Of a stretch of DNA of 40,567 bases, positions 24,993 to 32,254 are shown piece by piece. How positions within the stretch are numbered: the first letter of the stretch is position 1; each line of letters opens with the position of its first letter. The notes under the pieces were generated by a model. The model did no database searches. It was not told where the DNA came from and saw only the letters and a list, made by a program, of their open reading frames with translations. Where the stretch lies: positions 1 to 40,567 of IMG/VR virus record IMGVR_UViG_3300033551_000014; one strand, given 5' to 3'. A program made the position numbers and the translations under genes. This DNA is from a virus.

Positions 24993-26542
24993 CCGAGCCA
25001 CCCGCCAGATGCGTATGAGACTTCCGGACGCTTCCGACGCGGTGCAACGGGCTCTGCAAAGGTCAACACCACAGCATCCCACTCGTCAGGAGACCGAACG
25101 CCGCGCTTGCGCATTGCCTCCTTGCTTTCGATAAGAAGATAGCTGTTGCCATTGTAGTGATAGCCAGGAGAACAAGCGTCGGCCTGAATGCCGTCTTCAT
25201 CGGGAACATCGGCGCCGCCCGGTTCGTCCAGCCAGTCACGAGAACGCGTCCACATCTCGGCACGGCGATTGAATGGGCCGGGGCGCTTCTCACCAGACGG
25301 GAGGACAATCTCGGATTGCTGCGGAGTGCCTGCGAAGTCGATTGGCACCCATACGCTCGAATAGGGTTCGCCCCAGCTTACGAGAAGGTCATAGACGCCC
25401 GCGCCAACGCCGCCCACATCGATAAAGCCGCGATCAAGCTTTTCCGTGTCAGTGATCTGCTTAAGCCAGTTTGCACCAGCTACAACGTCGATCTTCTGAC
25501 GGCTTTCCTTCTTGACGATCTTCCGGCCCTGACGAATGACCAGCGCGAAACGATCATCACCGAAGCGAGCCGGGTCGGCGCCAGCAATGCGCGGGCCAAT
25601 CGGTTCGCAGGTTTTCTTGCGGGCTCTGAGCATCAATTCAGGCTTGATGAAGCTGTCGTGCCCCGTCATCTGGAAGGCTTCTGAAGCTGTTGCTGGATAT
25701 TCCTGCTTGAACAGCATCGGGTCTTTGAGTTCCGCAATCTTGTTTCGGCGCCAGACCATGTGCTCAAGAGTTAAGCCATTCGACGCATGCGCATCATAAT
25801 ACTCTTGCTCGTCAGCGTCCATAACGAAGTCGCTATATACAGGTCTGCGATATTCGTCCTGCCAGAACCATGGGACAAACACAGCAATATAATCCCCGAT
25901 ACCGGCCTCTGCTTGCTGCCAGCGCTCGTGAAACTCTCCACCAACGCCGTTCGCGGTACTCTCAAGGATAATCTCTGTCCCTGGCAAATCTGGAATAGCC
26001 TGGATCACGCCAGCGAAGTGCGATGAAGCATTGGGCCAGAATGCTGCCTCAGAGCCGTGGAATAGCTGAATGGTCTGCGAACGGCCTACTGCCTTGGTTC
26101 CTGCCGTGCCAACCGCATACCCGCTTTCGAGGCGATCAAAGAACAGTTCCTTGGCATTCGCCGCGCCCGTTGATGGCTTAACCAATGTCGGGCAATGAGC
26201 ATGATACCGCTCCACCATGCCAAACAGGTTATTCGTTGCGTCCTGCTCATGCGTGAGGATGAAGCAACGAAGGCCGCGACGATGCGAGGTGCGATGATAG
26301 AACCTGCCGCCGATGTATGTAGAGATGCCCTGTTGTCGCCCTTTCAGCACGAGAGCGCGGACCTTGCCTGTTTGCTCTATCTGCGCTTCTAGACGACCGT
26401 GGAGATAAAGCTGGGCCTTGTTGAGCGTGAACGGCTCAATCGTTCCGTCCTTGGCCCTGATCTTGAGACACTTGGCTGCGTAGTGTGGATAGTTGTCTCG
26501 GAGCTTGCGGCGTATCTGACGCTCGCGCTCACTGATCATCAT
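24989..26542 (-). CDS. terL: Terminase large subunit
   Basis: This 517-residue protein has the ATPase motifs of TerL: Walker A KGRQQGIST near residues 67-75, a Walker B/catalytic segment (LFHGSEAAFW near 160-169), and the coupling motif STANGVGG near 195-202. The C-terminal nuclease half begins with GADPARFGDDR (about 321-331) containing the metal-binding aspartates, and continues with FIDVGGVGAGVYD. It cuts and pumps DNA into the procapsid by the headful mode expected with a P22-type portal. Two adjacent ATGs (26542, 26539) are possible starts. Confidence 0.93.
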   Translation of the reverse strand: MMISERERQIRRKLRDNYPHYAAKCLKIRAKDGTIEPFTLNKAQLYLHGRLEAQIEQTGKVRALVLKGRQQGISTYIGGRFYHRTSHRRGLRCFILTHEQDATNNLFGMVERYHAHCPTLVKPSTGAANAKELFFDRLESGYAVGTAGTKAVGRSQTIQLFHGSEAAFWPNASSHFAGVIQAIPDLPGTEIILESTANGVGGEFHERWQQAEAGIGDYIAVFVPWFWQDEYRRPVYSDFVMDADEQEYYDAHASNGLTLEHMVWRRNKIAELKDPMLFKQEYPATASEAFQMTGHDSFIKPELMLRARKKTCEPIGPRIAGADPARFGDDRFALVIRQGRKIVKKESRQKIDVVAGANWLKQITDTEKLDRGFIDVGGVGAGVYDLLVSWGEPYSSVWVPIDFAGTPQQSEIVLPSGEKRPGPFNRRAEMWTRSRDWLDEPGGADVPDEDGIQADACSPGYHYNGNSYLLIESKEAMRKRGVRSPDEWDAVVLTFAEPVAPRRKRPEVSYASGGWLG

Positions 26543-26807
26543 CCAACTCTTCTAGAGCAGTTTCGTGCGAAATGGTTAGAGAGCCGCTATGGTCGATTGC
26601 AGCAAGGCGCGCATGAATGTACGGGGCCGCCTTCTCGGCAGCCCACATGCGATCTTCCTTGTCGGATGTTTCGTCTCGCAGGAGCTTTAGCATGTAATCG
26701 AGTGGGGTAATCCCGCTCTCCTCGATAGCCTTGCGCTTCTCCGCGTTTACCTTGTTAGGAACACCGGCCTTGCGTCCAGCGCCCTCTCTTGCGCCACCTC
26801 TAGCCAT
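26529..26807 (-). CDS. terS: Terminase small subunit
   Basis: This 92-residue protein begins MARGGAREGAGRKAGVPNK, a basic start common to small terminase subunits, followed by a helical region (PLDYMLKLLRDE, DRMWAAEKAAPYIHARLAA). It overlaps the terL start by 14 bases. It recognises the packaging start site. Confidence 0.85.
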   Translation of the reverse strand: MARGGAREGAGRKAGVPNKVNAEKRKAIEESGITPLDYMLKLLRDETSDKEDRMWAAEKAAPYIHARLAAIDHSGSLTISHETALEELDDDQ

Positions 26808-26891
26808 TTGAATCTCGTTGAAACTTTTTCATGGTTCAGACTGCCATTAGCTTGGTCATAACCAGTTAGTTATCACTGCTCACATTCAGGT
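26808..26891 (-). promoter_or_regulatory. Intergenic region with inverted repeat upstream of terS
   Basis: In this 84-base gap ATAAC and GTTAT form an inverted repeat around six bases (26859-26874 approximately). A leftward TTGAAC in the end of the upstream gene lies about 17 bases before a weak TAACTA. It is a possible promoter/operator for the packaging genes, but the matches are poor. Confidence 0.3.
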
Positions 26892-27482
26892 TCAAGGGCG
26901 CTCTTCCCAATGGACCTTGAGCGTTCCGCTCGTTGTGCCTGTAACTGTCAGCCGAAAGTAGTATGTGTTCGCCGCAACGCCACGCTCATCGCCTGAGTTT
27001 ACGCCGACAGCGCCAGCGAAGTTTGAGTTGTCGCTTGTCTTATTACGGAGAATGTCGAGGACTGTCCCGCCCGTATGTGTCCCGCCTGCTGCGATGGAGA
27101 CAACGGGGGTATAGAAGGGCGCTGGGCGTTCGGACATGTTGTTGCGCCCGAAGACTGGTAGGATGGTTGAGAATGATCCGCCCTCTGTTCCGCCCGCGAC
27201 TGTCTCTAGCCTTACTTCGCCTGCAAGGAGGTTGATGCTGAGTGACCAGAGAATGACGTTGACTGGCACAACGATCTTGAACACCGTGTCAGTGGTGAAC
27301 TCGTAATAGGTGCGGAACTCTCTGCCTGCGAAGAAGCCAGTCTGTCCACTGTCCACCCGAAGGCGCCTGTTTGGACCGTCCCCGCCGTCTGTCATAAGAT
27401 CATTCGGGAGCGTCACGAACAGCGGGTTGTCTGTCGTATGCTGCTGATCATACTCGTCAGCAATAGTTACCTTGACGGCCAT
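26892..27482 (-). CDS. Putative virion structural protein
   Basis: This 196-residue protein is beta-rich and Gly/Thr-rich, with a C-terminal strand-loop set (YYFRLTVTGTTSGTLKVHWE) typical of phage decoration or fibre-accessory proteins. It is the first large gene of the late block, upstream of terS. A leftward TTGTAA lies about 17 bases before TAACAT in the upstream gap, a possible late promoter. Confidence 0.6.
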   Translation of the reverse strand: MAVKVTIADEYDQQHTTDNPLFVTLPNDLMTDGGDGPNRRLRVDSGQTGFFAGREFRTYYEFTTDTVFKIVVPVNVILWSLSINLLAGEVRLETVAGGTEGGSFSTILPVFGRNNMSERPAPFYTPVVSIAAGGTHTGGTVLDILRNKTSDNSNFAGAVGVNSGDERGVAANTYYFRLTVTGTTSGTLKVHWEERP

Positions 27483-27515
27483 TACATCTCTCCGACGCTT
27501 AGAGATGCCGGTATG

Positions 27516-27713
27516 TTAATGGCGTTCTGTGGTTTTTACAAGGCTACGTTCGCAGTCCCAATCGGATAGGCGCCGAGACAAGGAACGCGGGTCAATTGCG
27601 CTCTGAAGGGCCGTCATATAGCTGATATGTCCGTTTCTAGCAGCTTCGACCAAGTGCGCATGACCTTTGCGCAATAGCCAGTCATCGGTCTTGTTCTCTG
27701 TCAGCACAGGCAT
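27516..27713 (-). CDS. Small hypothetical protein
   Basis: This 65-residue protein is unrecognised. It is charged, with RKGHAHLVEAARNGHISYM in the middle and a basic C-terminal half. Its start overlaps the stop of the upstream membrane peptide. Probably the last gene of the early leftward group. Confidence 0.6.
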   Translation of the reverse strand: MPVLTENKTDDWLLRKGHAHLVEAARNGHISYMTALQSAIDPRSLSRRLSDWDCERSLVKTTERH

Positions 27714-27832
27714 GGCAACACGCTGCTTAAAAAGCGTCCCACAACCACCGTCCAGTATATCAATCCAATCCCAATGAACGGGAAGGCAATAAGCGATAGA
27801 ATAGCTACTTGCCAGTCTGGCAGGGTTCTCAT
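27701..27832 (-). CDS. One-helix membrane peptide (43 aa)
   Basis: A 43-codon frame starts at 27832 in an ATGA overlap and ends inside the start of the next gene. It encodes one strongly hydrophobic helix (VAILSLIAFPFIGIGLIYW) with a second hydrophobic patch and a C-terminal CLC. Role unknown. Confidence 0.58.
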   Translation of the reverse strand: MRTLPDWQVAILSLIAFPFIGIGLIYWTVVVGRFLSSVLPCLC

Positions 27833-27903
27833 TTAAACATGTACCTCATGGCTAGATAGGCGAAGATCATGAACGCAATCGCATAGCATACTGATGCAAC
27901 CAA
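27829..27903 (-). CDS. Possible membrane peptide, start uncertain
   Basis: The frame ending in an ATGA overlap with the 43-residue membrane gene reads as a single hydrophobic helix (YAIAFMIFAYLAM). No well-placed ATG or GTG is present; the TTG at 27903 is the nearest candidate and lies about 20 bases from a purine-rich AAGGGGAG. Support is the overlap and the hydrophobic pattern only. Confidence 0.35.
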   Translation of the reverse strand: MVASVCYAIAFMIFAYLAMRYMFK

Positions 27904-27929
27904 TCCGGCATACGCCGCTAGTTCTCCCC

Positions 27930-28142
27930 TTAGTCCTCTCCTCTTGGGTTGATGCCGGTTTCTTCGAATAGGCTGCGATCCATGGATTCACGCTTTGCCA
28001 TATCGACGGTCTTTTTGACGCCAGCATGATAGTCGTAACCATCCTTGCTGAAGTCCATAGCCGTTATAGCCGTTGCTACTCCCTGCAATCGCTGCATATG
28101 TTCATCGGCTACATTATGTTCATTCCACGGGTTTCCGCCCAT
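27930..28142 (-). CDS. Small hypothetical protein
   Basis: This 70-residue protein has a very strong AGGAGG site. It is hydrophilic (NPWNEHNVADEHMQRL; DGYDYHAGVKKTVDMAK). Unrecognised. Confidence 0.65.
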   Translation of the reverse strand: MGGNPWNEHNVADEHMQRLQGVATAITAMDFSKDGYDYHAGVKKTVDMAKRESMDRSLFEETGINPRGED

Positions 28143-28207
28143 CTCATCCTCCTGATTATGCGTCTCGCAGATTGTTGGGTGTTATTGGTTTAGATTGGCT
28201 TTGGCAA

Positions 28208-28282
28208 TCACAGGGTTAGCAGTAGATACATGGCGATTGGCGTCGCTATGATCCAAAACGCAACATATAGCTTTAGAAGCAT
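28208..28282 (-). CDS. One-helix membrane peptide (24 aa)
   Basis: A 24-codon frame starts in a TGATG overlap with the stop of the upstream gene. The product is almost entirely hydrophobic (VAFWIIATPIAMYLLLTL). The coupling makes translation likely despite the length. Role unknown. Confidence 0.5.
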   Translation of the reverse strand: MLLKLYVAFWIIATPIAMYLLLTL

Positions 28283-28689
28283 CAATATGCCCCCAAGGGT
28301 ATCGGGAATTCGTCTGGCTGGTCATCGCGAGGAAGGATCGTCAGCTTATAATCCACCTTGCCAAATTTGGTGAACGACATAGCGCATGCGCAAAGCCGCC
28401 CCCGATCTTTTGCGTCCTCAAAATCATCGCCACCCTCATAGATGGCGATCATCTCAACAGCTTCAGGCCACTCGCCTTCTATGCGACACTGTTGCTCGAA
28501 CACGTCGAAACTCACAGAGGCGCGCTTCCATGCCTCATCCCACTCGCTTTCCTTGAACGCCTTCGGGTCTCCATCCGGCGTAAAGACAAAGAACCAATCT
28601 GGCCCGCTCTCAGCGTAAAGAGCATCCTCAACATGCTGAAACGGATTCGGATCGTTACGGAACTGGGATTCCTTCTTATCGTAACTCAT
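28282..28689 (-). CDS. Acidic hypothetical protein
   Basis: This 135-residue protein is acidic and aromatic-rich (ESGPDWFFVFTPDGDPKAF), with a C-terminal strand region. Small acidic early proteins of this type are sometimes inhibitors of host factors, but no family is recognised. It is coupled upstream by ATGA (28686) and downstream by TGATG. Confidence 0.65.
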   Translation of the reverse strand: MSYDKKESQFRNDPNPFQHVEDALYAESGPDWFFVFTPDGDPKAFKESEWDEAWKRASVSFDVFEQQCRIEGEWPEAVEMIAIYEGGDDFEDAKDRGRLCACAMSFTKFGKVDYKLTILPRDDQPDEFPIPLGAY

Positions 28690-28868
28690 TCTTCATTCCC
28701 TGTTAGGTTAGTGGGTTGGGCTGTGAGGAAGTCACGCTTCTTGATCAGGGCATTTATCGCGGCAGACCAGGTTCGGTCTGGACGAATATTCTGCGCTTTC
28801 ATCGCCACGATCAAATAATTTATCGCACTATCGAGCTTTTTAACCTGAGCACTAACACTATCGCTCAT
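28686..28868 (-). CDS. Small helical hypothetical protein
   Basis: This 60-residue protein starts at 28868 behind GGAGGGCGAG. It is helical (QVKKLDSAINYLIVAMKA; SAAINALIKKRDFL). Unrecognised. Confidence 0.6.
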   Translation of the reverse strand: MSDSVSAQVKKLDSAINYLIVAMKAQNIRPDRTWSAAINALIKKRDFLTAQPTNLTGNEE

Positions 28869-29094
28869 CTCGCCCTCCAGCGCCATTTCGGATTGCCTCT
28901 ACCAGCCCTCCAGTTCCAACCTCCATCAGGTGATCCCATGCCGCCTGCTCGCATCTCTTTCGCTCGTTCAGAATTGCTCTGCAAACAGCCTGAGTAAGGA
29001 AATGCGGCACATACTCGTCTAACGTCTCCTGCAACATCAGTTGGGTTTCGTCCCATAGGTCCGCAGGAATTCCATTTATCGTTGTTTCGCTCAT
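28858..29094 (-). CDS. Small hypothetical protein, paralogue of the 29948 gene
   Basis: This 78-residue protein shares a pattern with the product of 29948-30181: IPADLWDE near the start, a central RAILNERKRCEQAA and a final EAIRNG. The common core is IP-D-W, AILNER and A-RNG. This is a frequent small family in phages of Rhizobiales-like hosts. The function is unknown; two copies suggest local duplication. Confidence 0.65.
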   Translation of the reverse strand: MSETTINGIPADLWDETQLMLQETLDEYVPHFLTQAVCRAILNERKRCEQAAWDHLMEVGTGGLVEAIRNGAGGRDER

Positions 29095-29110
29095 TTCACC
29101 CTCGTTAAGA

Positions 29111-29467
29111 TCATTGAATGGGTTTGGAGGCTTTGGAACGGGCGCGTTTGTTGCGCATGTAGTTCCGATTATAGGCTGCTTTGTCGAAGCCTGTACGAGG
29201 CCTACCTGGCCTTAGAGTAGTATCGACGGGCGGGGCTTGAGTACCCGCTGCGGGAGGGATTTGAACCCCAGACCTTCCACCGGCTGGCAGACGCTCTCCC
29301 GACTGAGCTACCAATTCGCCATTGCCTTGGGCTTCGCCTTTGTGCACGAAGCTGCCGCCCTTGGCTTTGACTTGCACGTCCTTCCGTGCTGCCATCGATT
29401 TCATGGCCGGACATGGCTGGCTTGACCAATGCCGTGTCTGGCAAACTTTGTGTAATGGCGCTTCCAT
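29111..29467 (-). CDS. Basic protein containing an in-frame tRNA-shaped segment
   Basis: The frame of 118 codons from ATG 29467 has a C-terminal end that looks like a true small phage protein (RPGRPRTGFDKAAYNRNYMR, then basic residues). Its middle (GELVAQSGERLPAGGRSGVQ) is the translation of a tRNA-like sequence at 29247-29317. No strong ribosome site is visible; starts at 29404 and 29395 are alternatives. The product may be a small DNA- or RNA-binding protein whose gene has taken in a tRNA fragment. Confidence 0.5.
   Translation of the reverse strand: MEAPLHKVCQTRHWSSQPCPAMKSMAARKDVQVKAKGGSFVHKGEAQGNGELVAQSGERLPAGGRSGVQIPPAAGTQAPPVDTTLRPGRPRTGFDKAAYNRNYMRNKRARSKASKPIQ
29247..29317 (-). pseudogene. 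tRNA-like remnant
   Basis: On the minus strand the D-arm is canonical (TAGCTCAGTCGGGAGAGCG) with the usual A14, G18-G19 and A21, followed by a variable-loop-like AGGTC and a T-loop GTTCAAATC. The acceptor arms do not pair (GAATTGG against CCGCAGC), the T-stem has a mismatch, and the anticodon loop lacks U33. It is therefore a degenerate tRNA or a tRNA-derived fragment, not a working tRNA gene. Confidence 0.7.
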
Positions 29468-29477
29468 GTCAAAAACA

Positions 29478-29510
29478 TACAGTAGTTTTAATGGTAGTGC
29501 AAATGGTAGT
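29478..29510 (-). promoter_or_regulatory. Three 12-bp direct repeats, operator-like
   Basis: AATGGTAGT occurs at 29490-29498 and 29502-29510, with a degenerate copy TACAGTAGT at 29478-29486, a 12-base period. They lie just upstream of the gene starting at 29467, and a TTGACA (minus strand, 29467-29472) follows. A protein binding site near a promoter is likely, though no good -10 box is visible. Confidence 0.4.
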
Positions 29511-29671
29511 TTGATCGGTCTACTCGCCCACCGTACCGATCAGAAGTGGGATTACCGAGGGAGGGAGGCTCGGTGCGATGGCTTTGAGGCGGGCCAAGGT
29601 TCACCACTGCCTCGGCTGTTTTGATTGGTTGTATCCGTTCGGATAGGTGCAGCCGCCTCAAACTCTATACC
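29511..29671. other. Noncoding stretch between leftward genes
   Basis: No supported gene on either strand. It holds one hairpin (ACCGAG with CTCGGT near 29554-29573). A copy of CCTCAAACTCTAT at about 29656 repeats the sequence at about 29764, which carries the ribosome site of the 28-residue gene. Confidence 0.4.
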
Positions 29672-29758
29672 CTATGCGAATAGGGTCATGTACGTCACAA
29701 AGCCTGAGAACAACAGGCCGAATAGGATTCCAAATGCGATTGCGTCTTCTAGTTCCAT
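29672..29758 (-). CDS. One-helix membrane peptide (28 aa)
   Basis: A 28-codon frame starts at 29758 behind GAGGGG. It encodes an acidic head (MELEDA) and a single hydrophobic helix (IAFGILFGLLFSGFVTYM). It is another of the mini membrane proteins of this operon. Confidence 0.5.
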   Translation of the reverse strand: MELEDAIAFGILFGLLFSGFVTYMTLFA

Positions 29759-29779
29759 AGTCCCCTCAAACTCTATGTT

Positions 29780-29944
29780 CTATTCCTTGTGGTCGTTTGG
29801 CTTTGGACGCGAATGTGGGTAAATTGGCTTTGTTGCCAACCACTTACGCACCAAACTCAAATCGCTCATGGTTCGATTATCGAAAATCCCCTTGTAGGTC
29901 GTATCAAACCACGTTTTGAAAGTCCCTGCAATGCGTTCGCTCAT
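29780..29944 (-). CDS. Small hypothetical protein (54 aa)
   Basis: A 54-codon frame starts at 29944, four bases after the stop of the upstream gene, with AAGGA in front. The product (starting MSERIAGTFKTWFDTTYKG) is basic and soluble. Unrecognised. Confidence 0.55.
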   Translation of the reverse strand: MSERIAGTFKTWFDTTYKGIFDNRTMSDLSLVRKWLATKPIYPHSRPKPNDHKE

Positions 29945-29947
29945 TCC

Positions 29948-30181
29948 TTACTTGCCTCCGTTGCGAATGGCTAGGGAGATGGCCTTATCGGCGCCGCTGG
30001 TCGTATCTGCGAACCTCAGCATGTCCTCCGCTATCTTCGCAGCGTTATTGCGCTCGTTAAGGATGGCATTGGCTATCTGTTGCGCTTGATCAACTACCGA
30101 CCAGTTACGAACAACCCGATCTTTGGCTATATCGTATGCGACTTCCCAAACGTCCTGCGGAATATAATCAGGCTTGCTCAT
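29948..30181 (-). CDS. Small hypothetical protein, paralogue of the 28858 gene
   Basis: This 77-residue protein shares IPQDVWEVA, AILNERNNAAKIAEDML and a final AIRNGGK with the product of 28858-29094. Helical. Family common in phages of related hosts; role unknown. Confidence 0.65.
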   Translation of the reverse strand: MSKPDYIPQDVWEVAYDIAKDRVVRNWSVVDQAQQIANAILNERNNAAKIAEDMLRFADTTSGADKAISLAIRNGGK

Positions 30182-30185
30182 CTCG

Positions 30186-30512
30186 TTACCCTTCTGTGAT
30201 TGTGGGGGATAGGGGCTGGGTCAAAGAAGCGAATTCCAACAATCTAGAGGCTAGTTCAGAAGCCGCAGAAGATGCTTTTGAAAGCGCCGCCTGCTGAGCT
30301 TCCTTAGCCGTTACAGCAGAAGCCGGGCCAATCCTTGAAGTCTCAATGCCTAGTTCTCGACAGCTAACGACCCATTCTCCACGATACGCTATGTGGCCTT
30401 GGCTTACCCAAACACGGATGCCATTGATATAGCACTCCCAAGACAGCGGCTCGACTTTACCTCTTTGCCCTTGGCTATAGCTAGTCGCATCTTTCCATTC
30501 GATCTCGCTCAT
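30186..30512 (-). CDS. Hypothetical protein
   Basis: This 108-residue protein has a beta-type first half (WECYINGIRVWVSQGHIAYR) and an Ala/Ser-rich helical second half. Its start overlaps the stop of the upstream gene (ATGA at 30509). Unrecognised. Confidence 0.6.
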   Translation of the reverse strand: MSEIEWKDATSYSQGQRGKVEPLSWECYINGIRVWVSQGHIAYRGEWVVSCRELGIETSRIGPASAVTAKEAQQAALSKASSAASELASRLLEFASLTQPLSPTITEG

Positions 30513-30805
30513 TCTGCCTTATCCTTTGATTGGGCTTGGGATAGGGCTGCGTTAATCTTGTCTTGTGCGGCCCAAACCCACTCATCATCGGACCTACCTG
30601 AGCACAAACCCTCCATAACGTCTGCCAGTTCTTTTGCGGATTGCAAAGCCTCCACCAACTCCGCAATGGTCTTGTCGCGGGCTTCTAAAGCATCGGCTAG
30701 CTCTTGGTCGAGGTCGCAGTCAGACACATCATAAAGCCGATTGTTGCGGTTGCTGGACTCCCACCACACAATGCGCTTGTTCAGTCGTTCAATCAGACCA
30801 CTCAT
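30509..30805 (-). CDS. Small coiled-coil hypothetical protein
   Basis: This 98-residue protein is helical with DQELADALEARDKTIAELVE and ELADVMEGL segments; the pattern LIERL--R---W is common in small phage proteins sometimes called ead/Ea22-like. Role unknown. Confidence 0.6.
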   Translation of the reverse strand: MSGLIERLNKRIVWWESSNRNNRLYDVSDCDLDQELADALEARDKTIAELVEALQSAKELADVMEGLCSGRSDDEWVWAAQDKINAALSQAQSKDKAE

Positions 30806-30826
30806 CCTATTCCCCTTATCCTTGTA

Positions 30827-31015
30827 TTAGGTTTGCTTTGGAGGGGCGAAAGCCTGGCTAACGCCGTCTCTAACTGACTTTGATAGTGCGTCCTCCGCGT
30901 TTGCAAGATCGTCAAGAGCAGAGCGTGTCTGAGGATCGCCCGCTGGCAGCTTCAGGAACCGAGTACGAGCCATGTACCAATCCATAGCGGCCTCAACCAC
31001 TTTTTCATCACTCAT
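30827..31015 (-). CDS. Small hypothetical protein
   Basis: This 62-residue helical protein (VVEAAMDWYMAR; LDDLANAEDALSKSV) is coupled by ATGA at 31012 to the gene upstream. Unrecognised family typical of early phage regions. Confidence 0.6.
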   Translation of the reverse strand: MSDEKVVEAAMDWYMARTRFLKLPAGDPQTRSALDDLANAEDALSKSVRDGVSQAFAPPKQT

Positions 31016-31128
31016 TTCCGCACCAGTTGGCTTACGTGGAACTTACGATGGGTTACGTCTATAATCCGGCGCTGCTTTTGAGTGTAGACAGTGCTGGAGC
31101 GATGGCTGGTGTAGTTGTAGCTGCTCAT
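31012..31128 (-). CDS. Small basic protein (38 aa)
   Basis: A 38-codon frame starts at 31128 behind GGAGG and is coupled on both sides by ATGA overlaps. The product is Ser/Tyr-rich then strongly basic, so it may bind nucleic acid. Unrecognised. Confidence 0.55.
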   Translation of the reverse strand: MSSYNYTSHRSSTVYTQKQRRIIDVTHRKFHVSQLVRK

Positions 31129-31298
31129 CTAAAGGCCTCCATTAACAGTGCGAAGTGAAAGAATGCGCTAGGGGCTATGATGATTAATCCGCCCCAGATA
31201 CCTTTCCTGACACAGTAAATGCAAAACCCGATTGTGACGGCAGAAAGGGAACCGGCCAGATATGCGCAGGCCAATTGCGATGTGATTGTGATCGTCAT
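31125..31298 (-). CDS. Two-helix membrane protein (57 aa)
   Basis: A 57-codon frame starts in an ATGA overlap with the lipoprotein gene and ends in an ATGA overlap with the 38-codon gene. It has two hydrophobic helices (about residues 9-29 and 35-53) joined by a short RKG turn. Tight linkage to a lipoprotein gene suggests a joint envelope function. Confidence 0.6.
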   Translation of the reverse strand: MTITITSQLACAYLAGSLSAVTIGFCIYCVRKGIWGGLIIIAPSAFFHFALLMEAFR

Positions 31299-31621
31299 AG
31301 CATTCGGACCTTACCGCCCTCACAGACGTAGATCATGTACAAACCGTACAAACACTCTGGTGTCGGAGGTGGCGGCACATACACAGGCTCAGGAAAGGAT
31401 ATAGGCTCTATCTCTGCTACTGTGGTAGGTTCTGGTGGTGAAACTGGCTGTACGGGGCTCTCTGTTGATTGTAGGGGCTTTTGGATGGGTGATGGTGGAG
31501 TAGTTATCGAAGCGCGATATTCGTAAGCTGCTCTCGATGACGCTCCGGGGTTGATCAGATCGTTCAGATCACATGCCGTGAGTGTTGGTGCGATGGCAAG
31601 GGGGAGAAGCAGCCGGATCAT
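31295..31621 (-). CDS. Phage lipoprotein, Pro-rich
   Basis: This 108-residue protein starts with a lipoprotein signal ending in the lipobox LTAC, lipidated Cys at residue 17. The mature part is Pro/Ser/Thr/Glu-rich (SPIQKPLQSTESPVQPVSPP) with two Cys near the C-terminus that could form a disulfide. It is made from the early leftward operon, far from the lysis genes, so a role in superinfection exclusion or receptor blocking is more likely than lysis. This is inference from known early phage lipoproteins such as T5 Llp. Confidence 0.7.
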   Translation of the reverse strand: MIRLLLPLAIAPTLTACDLNDLINPGASSRAAYEYRASITTPPSPIQKPLQSTESPVQPVSPPEPTTVAEIEPISFPEPVYVPPPPTPECLYGLYMIYVCEGGKVRML

Positions 31622-32025
31622 TTGGTTTCACCCATCTTGCGGATATAGAATACGCCAAGGGGATATCCGTTAGACACGTTCATGCTCTGTGCAATACCAA
31701 CGCATTCGAACTCTTTCCCAAAATATTCCCTTACAACCTCCTGAGCAGCCGATCGCGATTTAGGAACGCTACCCCAGTTCGTCATTCTGTCCTTCGTTGC
31801 AGCGCGGTACTTTTCATCGTCCCATGACTGCATGCGATCCGTGTAATAAGCCTCTGCGGTTCCATCACCCTTTTCGAACTCACGCCAGAGGTAATACTCG
31901 CTGTGGCTGTAGGGGTAATCCTCTGGTGTCCTGGTGCTGCTAGGCGAAACCCAATCGTATTGCTTGGCCTGAAACCAAATTGGGTGATTTTCTGAATACA
32001 TCACTCTTTCCGTCTTCTCAGTCAT
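31618..32025 (-). CDS. Hypothetical protein
   Basis: This 135-residue protein is polar and rich in Tyr and Trp (YPYSHSEYYLWREFEKGDG). Its stop overlaps the lipoprotein start (ATGA). No family recognised. Confidence 0.6.
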   Translation of the reverse strand: MTEKTERVMYSENHPIWFQAKQYDWVSPSSTRTPEDYPYSHSEYYLWREFEKGDGTAEAYYTDRMQSWDDEKYRAATKDRMTNWGSVPKSRSAAQEVVREYFGKEFECVGIAQSMNVSNGYPLGVFYIRKMGETK

Positions 32026-32053
32026 ATCTCATCCTCCTAGTTGAGTGGGTGGG

Positions 32054-32254
32054 TTAGGTGTTGCGCGGAGGCCAAGGGCACAAAAGGGCGTAACGCTTCC
32101 AGTGACCTTCAGCATTGTGCTGGATCGTCACCTCCCCATCTTCTCGATACTGCTTGGCATAGTGCATGATTTCAGCCTCTGCCTCGGCCATTTCTCCGTC
32201 TGCGCTGGCCACCGTCATCCCGTGCTGGCGCAGTCTAAATCTAATGCGGCTCAT
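32054..32254 (-). CDS. Small hypothetical protein
   Basis: This 66-residue protein starts at 32254 behind GGAAGAGAA in an ATGA overlap. It has a basic start (MSRIRFRLRQHG) and a helical acidic centre. Unrecognised. Confidence 0.6.
   Translation of the reverse strand: MSRIRFRLRQHGMTVASADGEMAEAEAEIMHYAKQYREDGEVTIQHNAEGHWKRYALLCPWPPRNT

Noticed and set aside
29247-29317. A functional tRNA gene
   Set aside because: Acceptor arms do not pair, the T-stem has a mismatch and the anticodon loop lacks U33. Kept only as a tRNA-like remnant.
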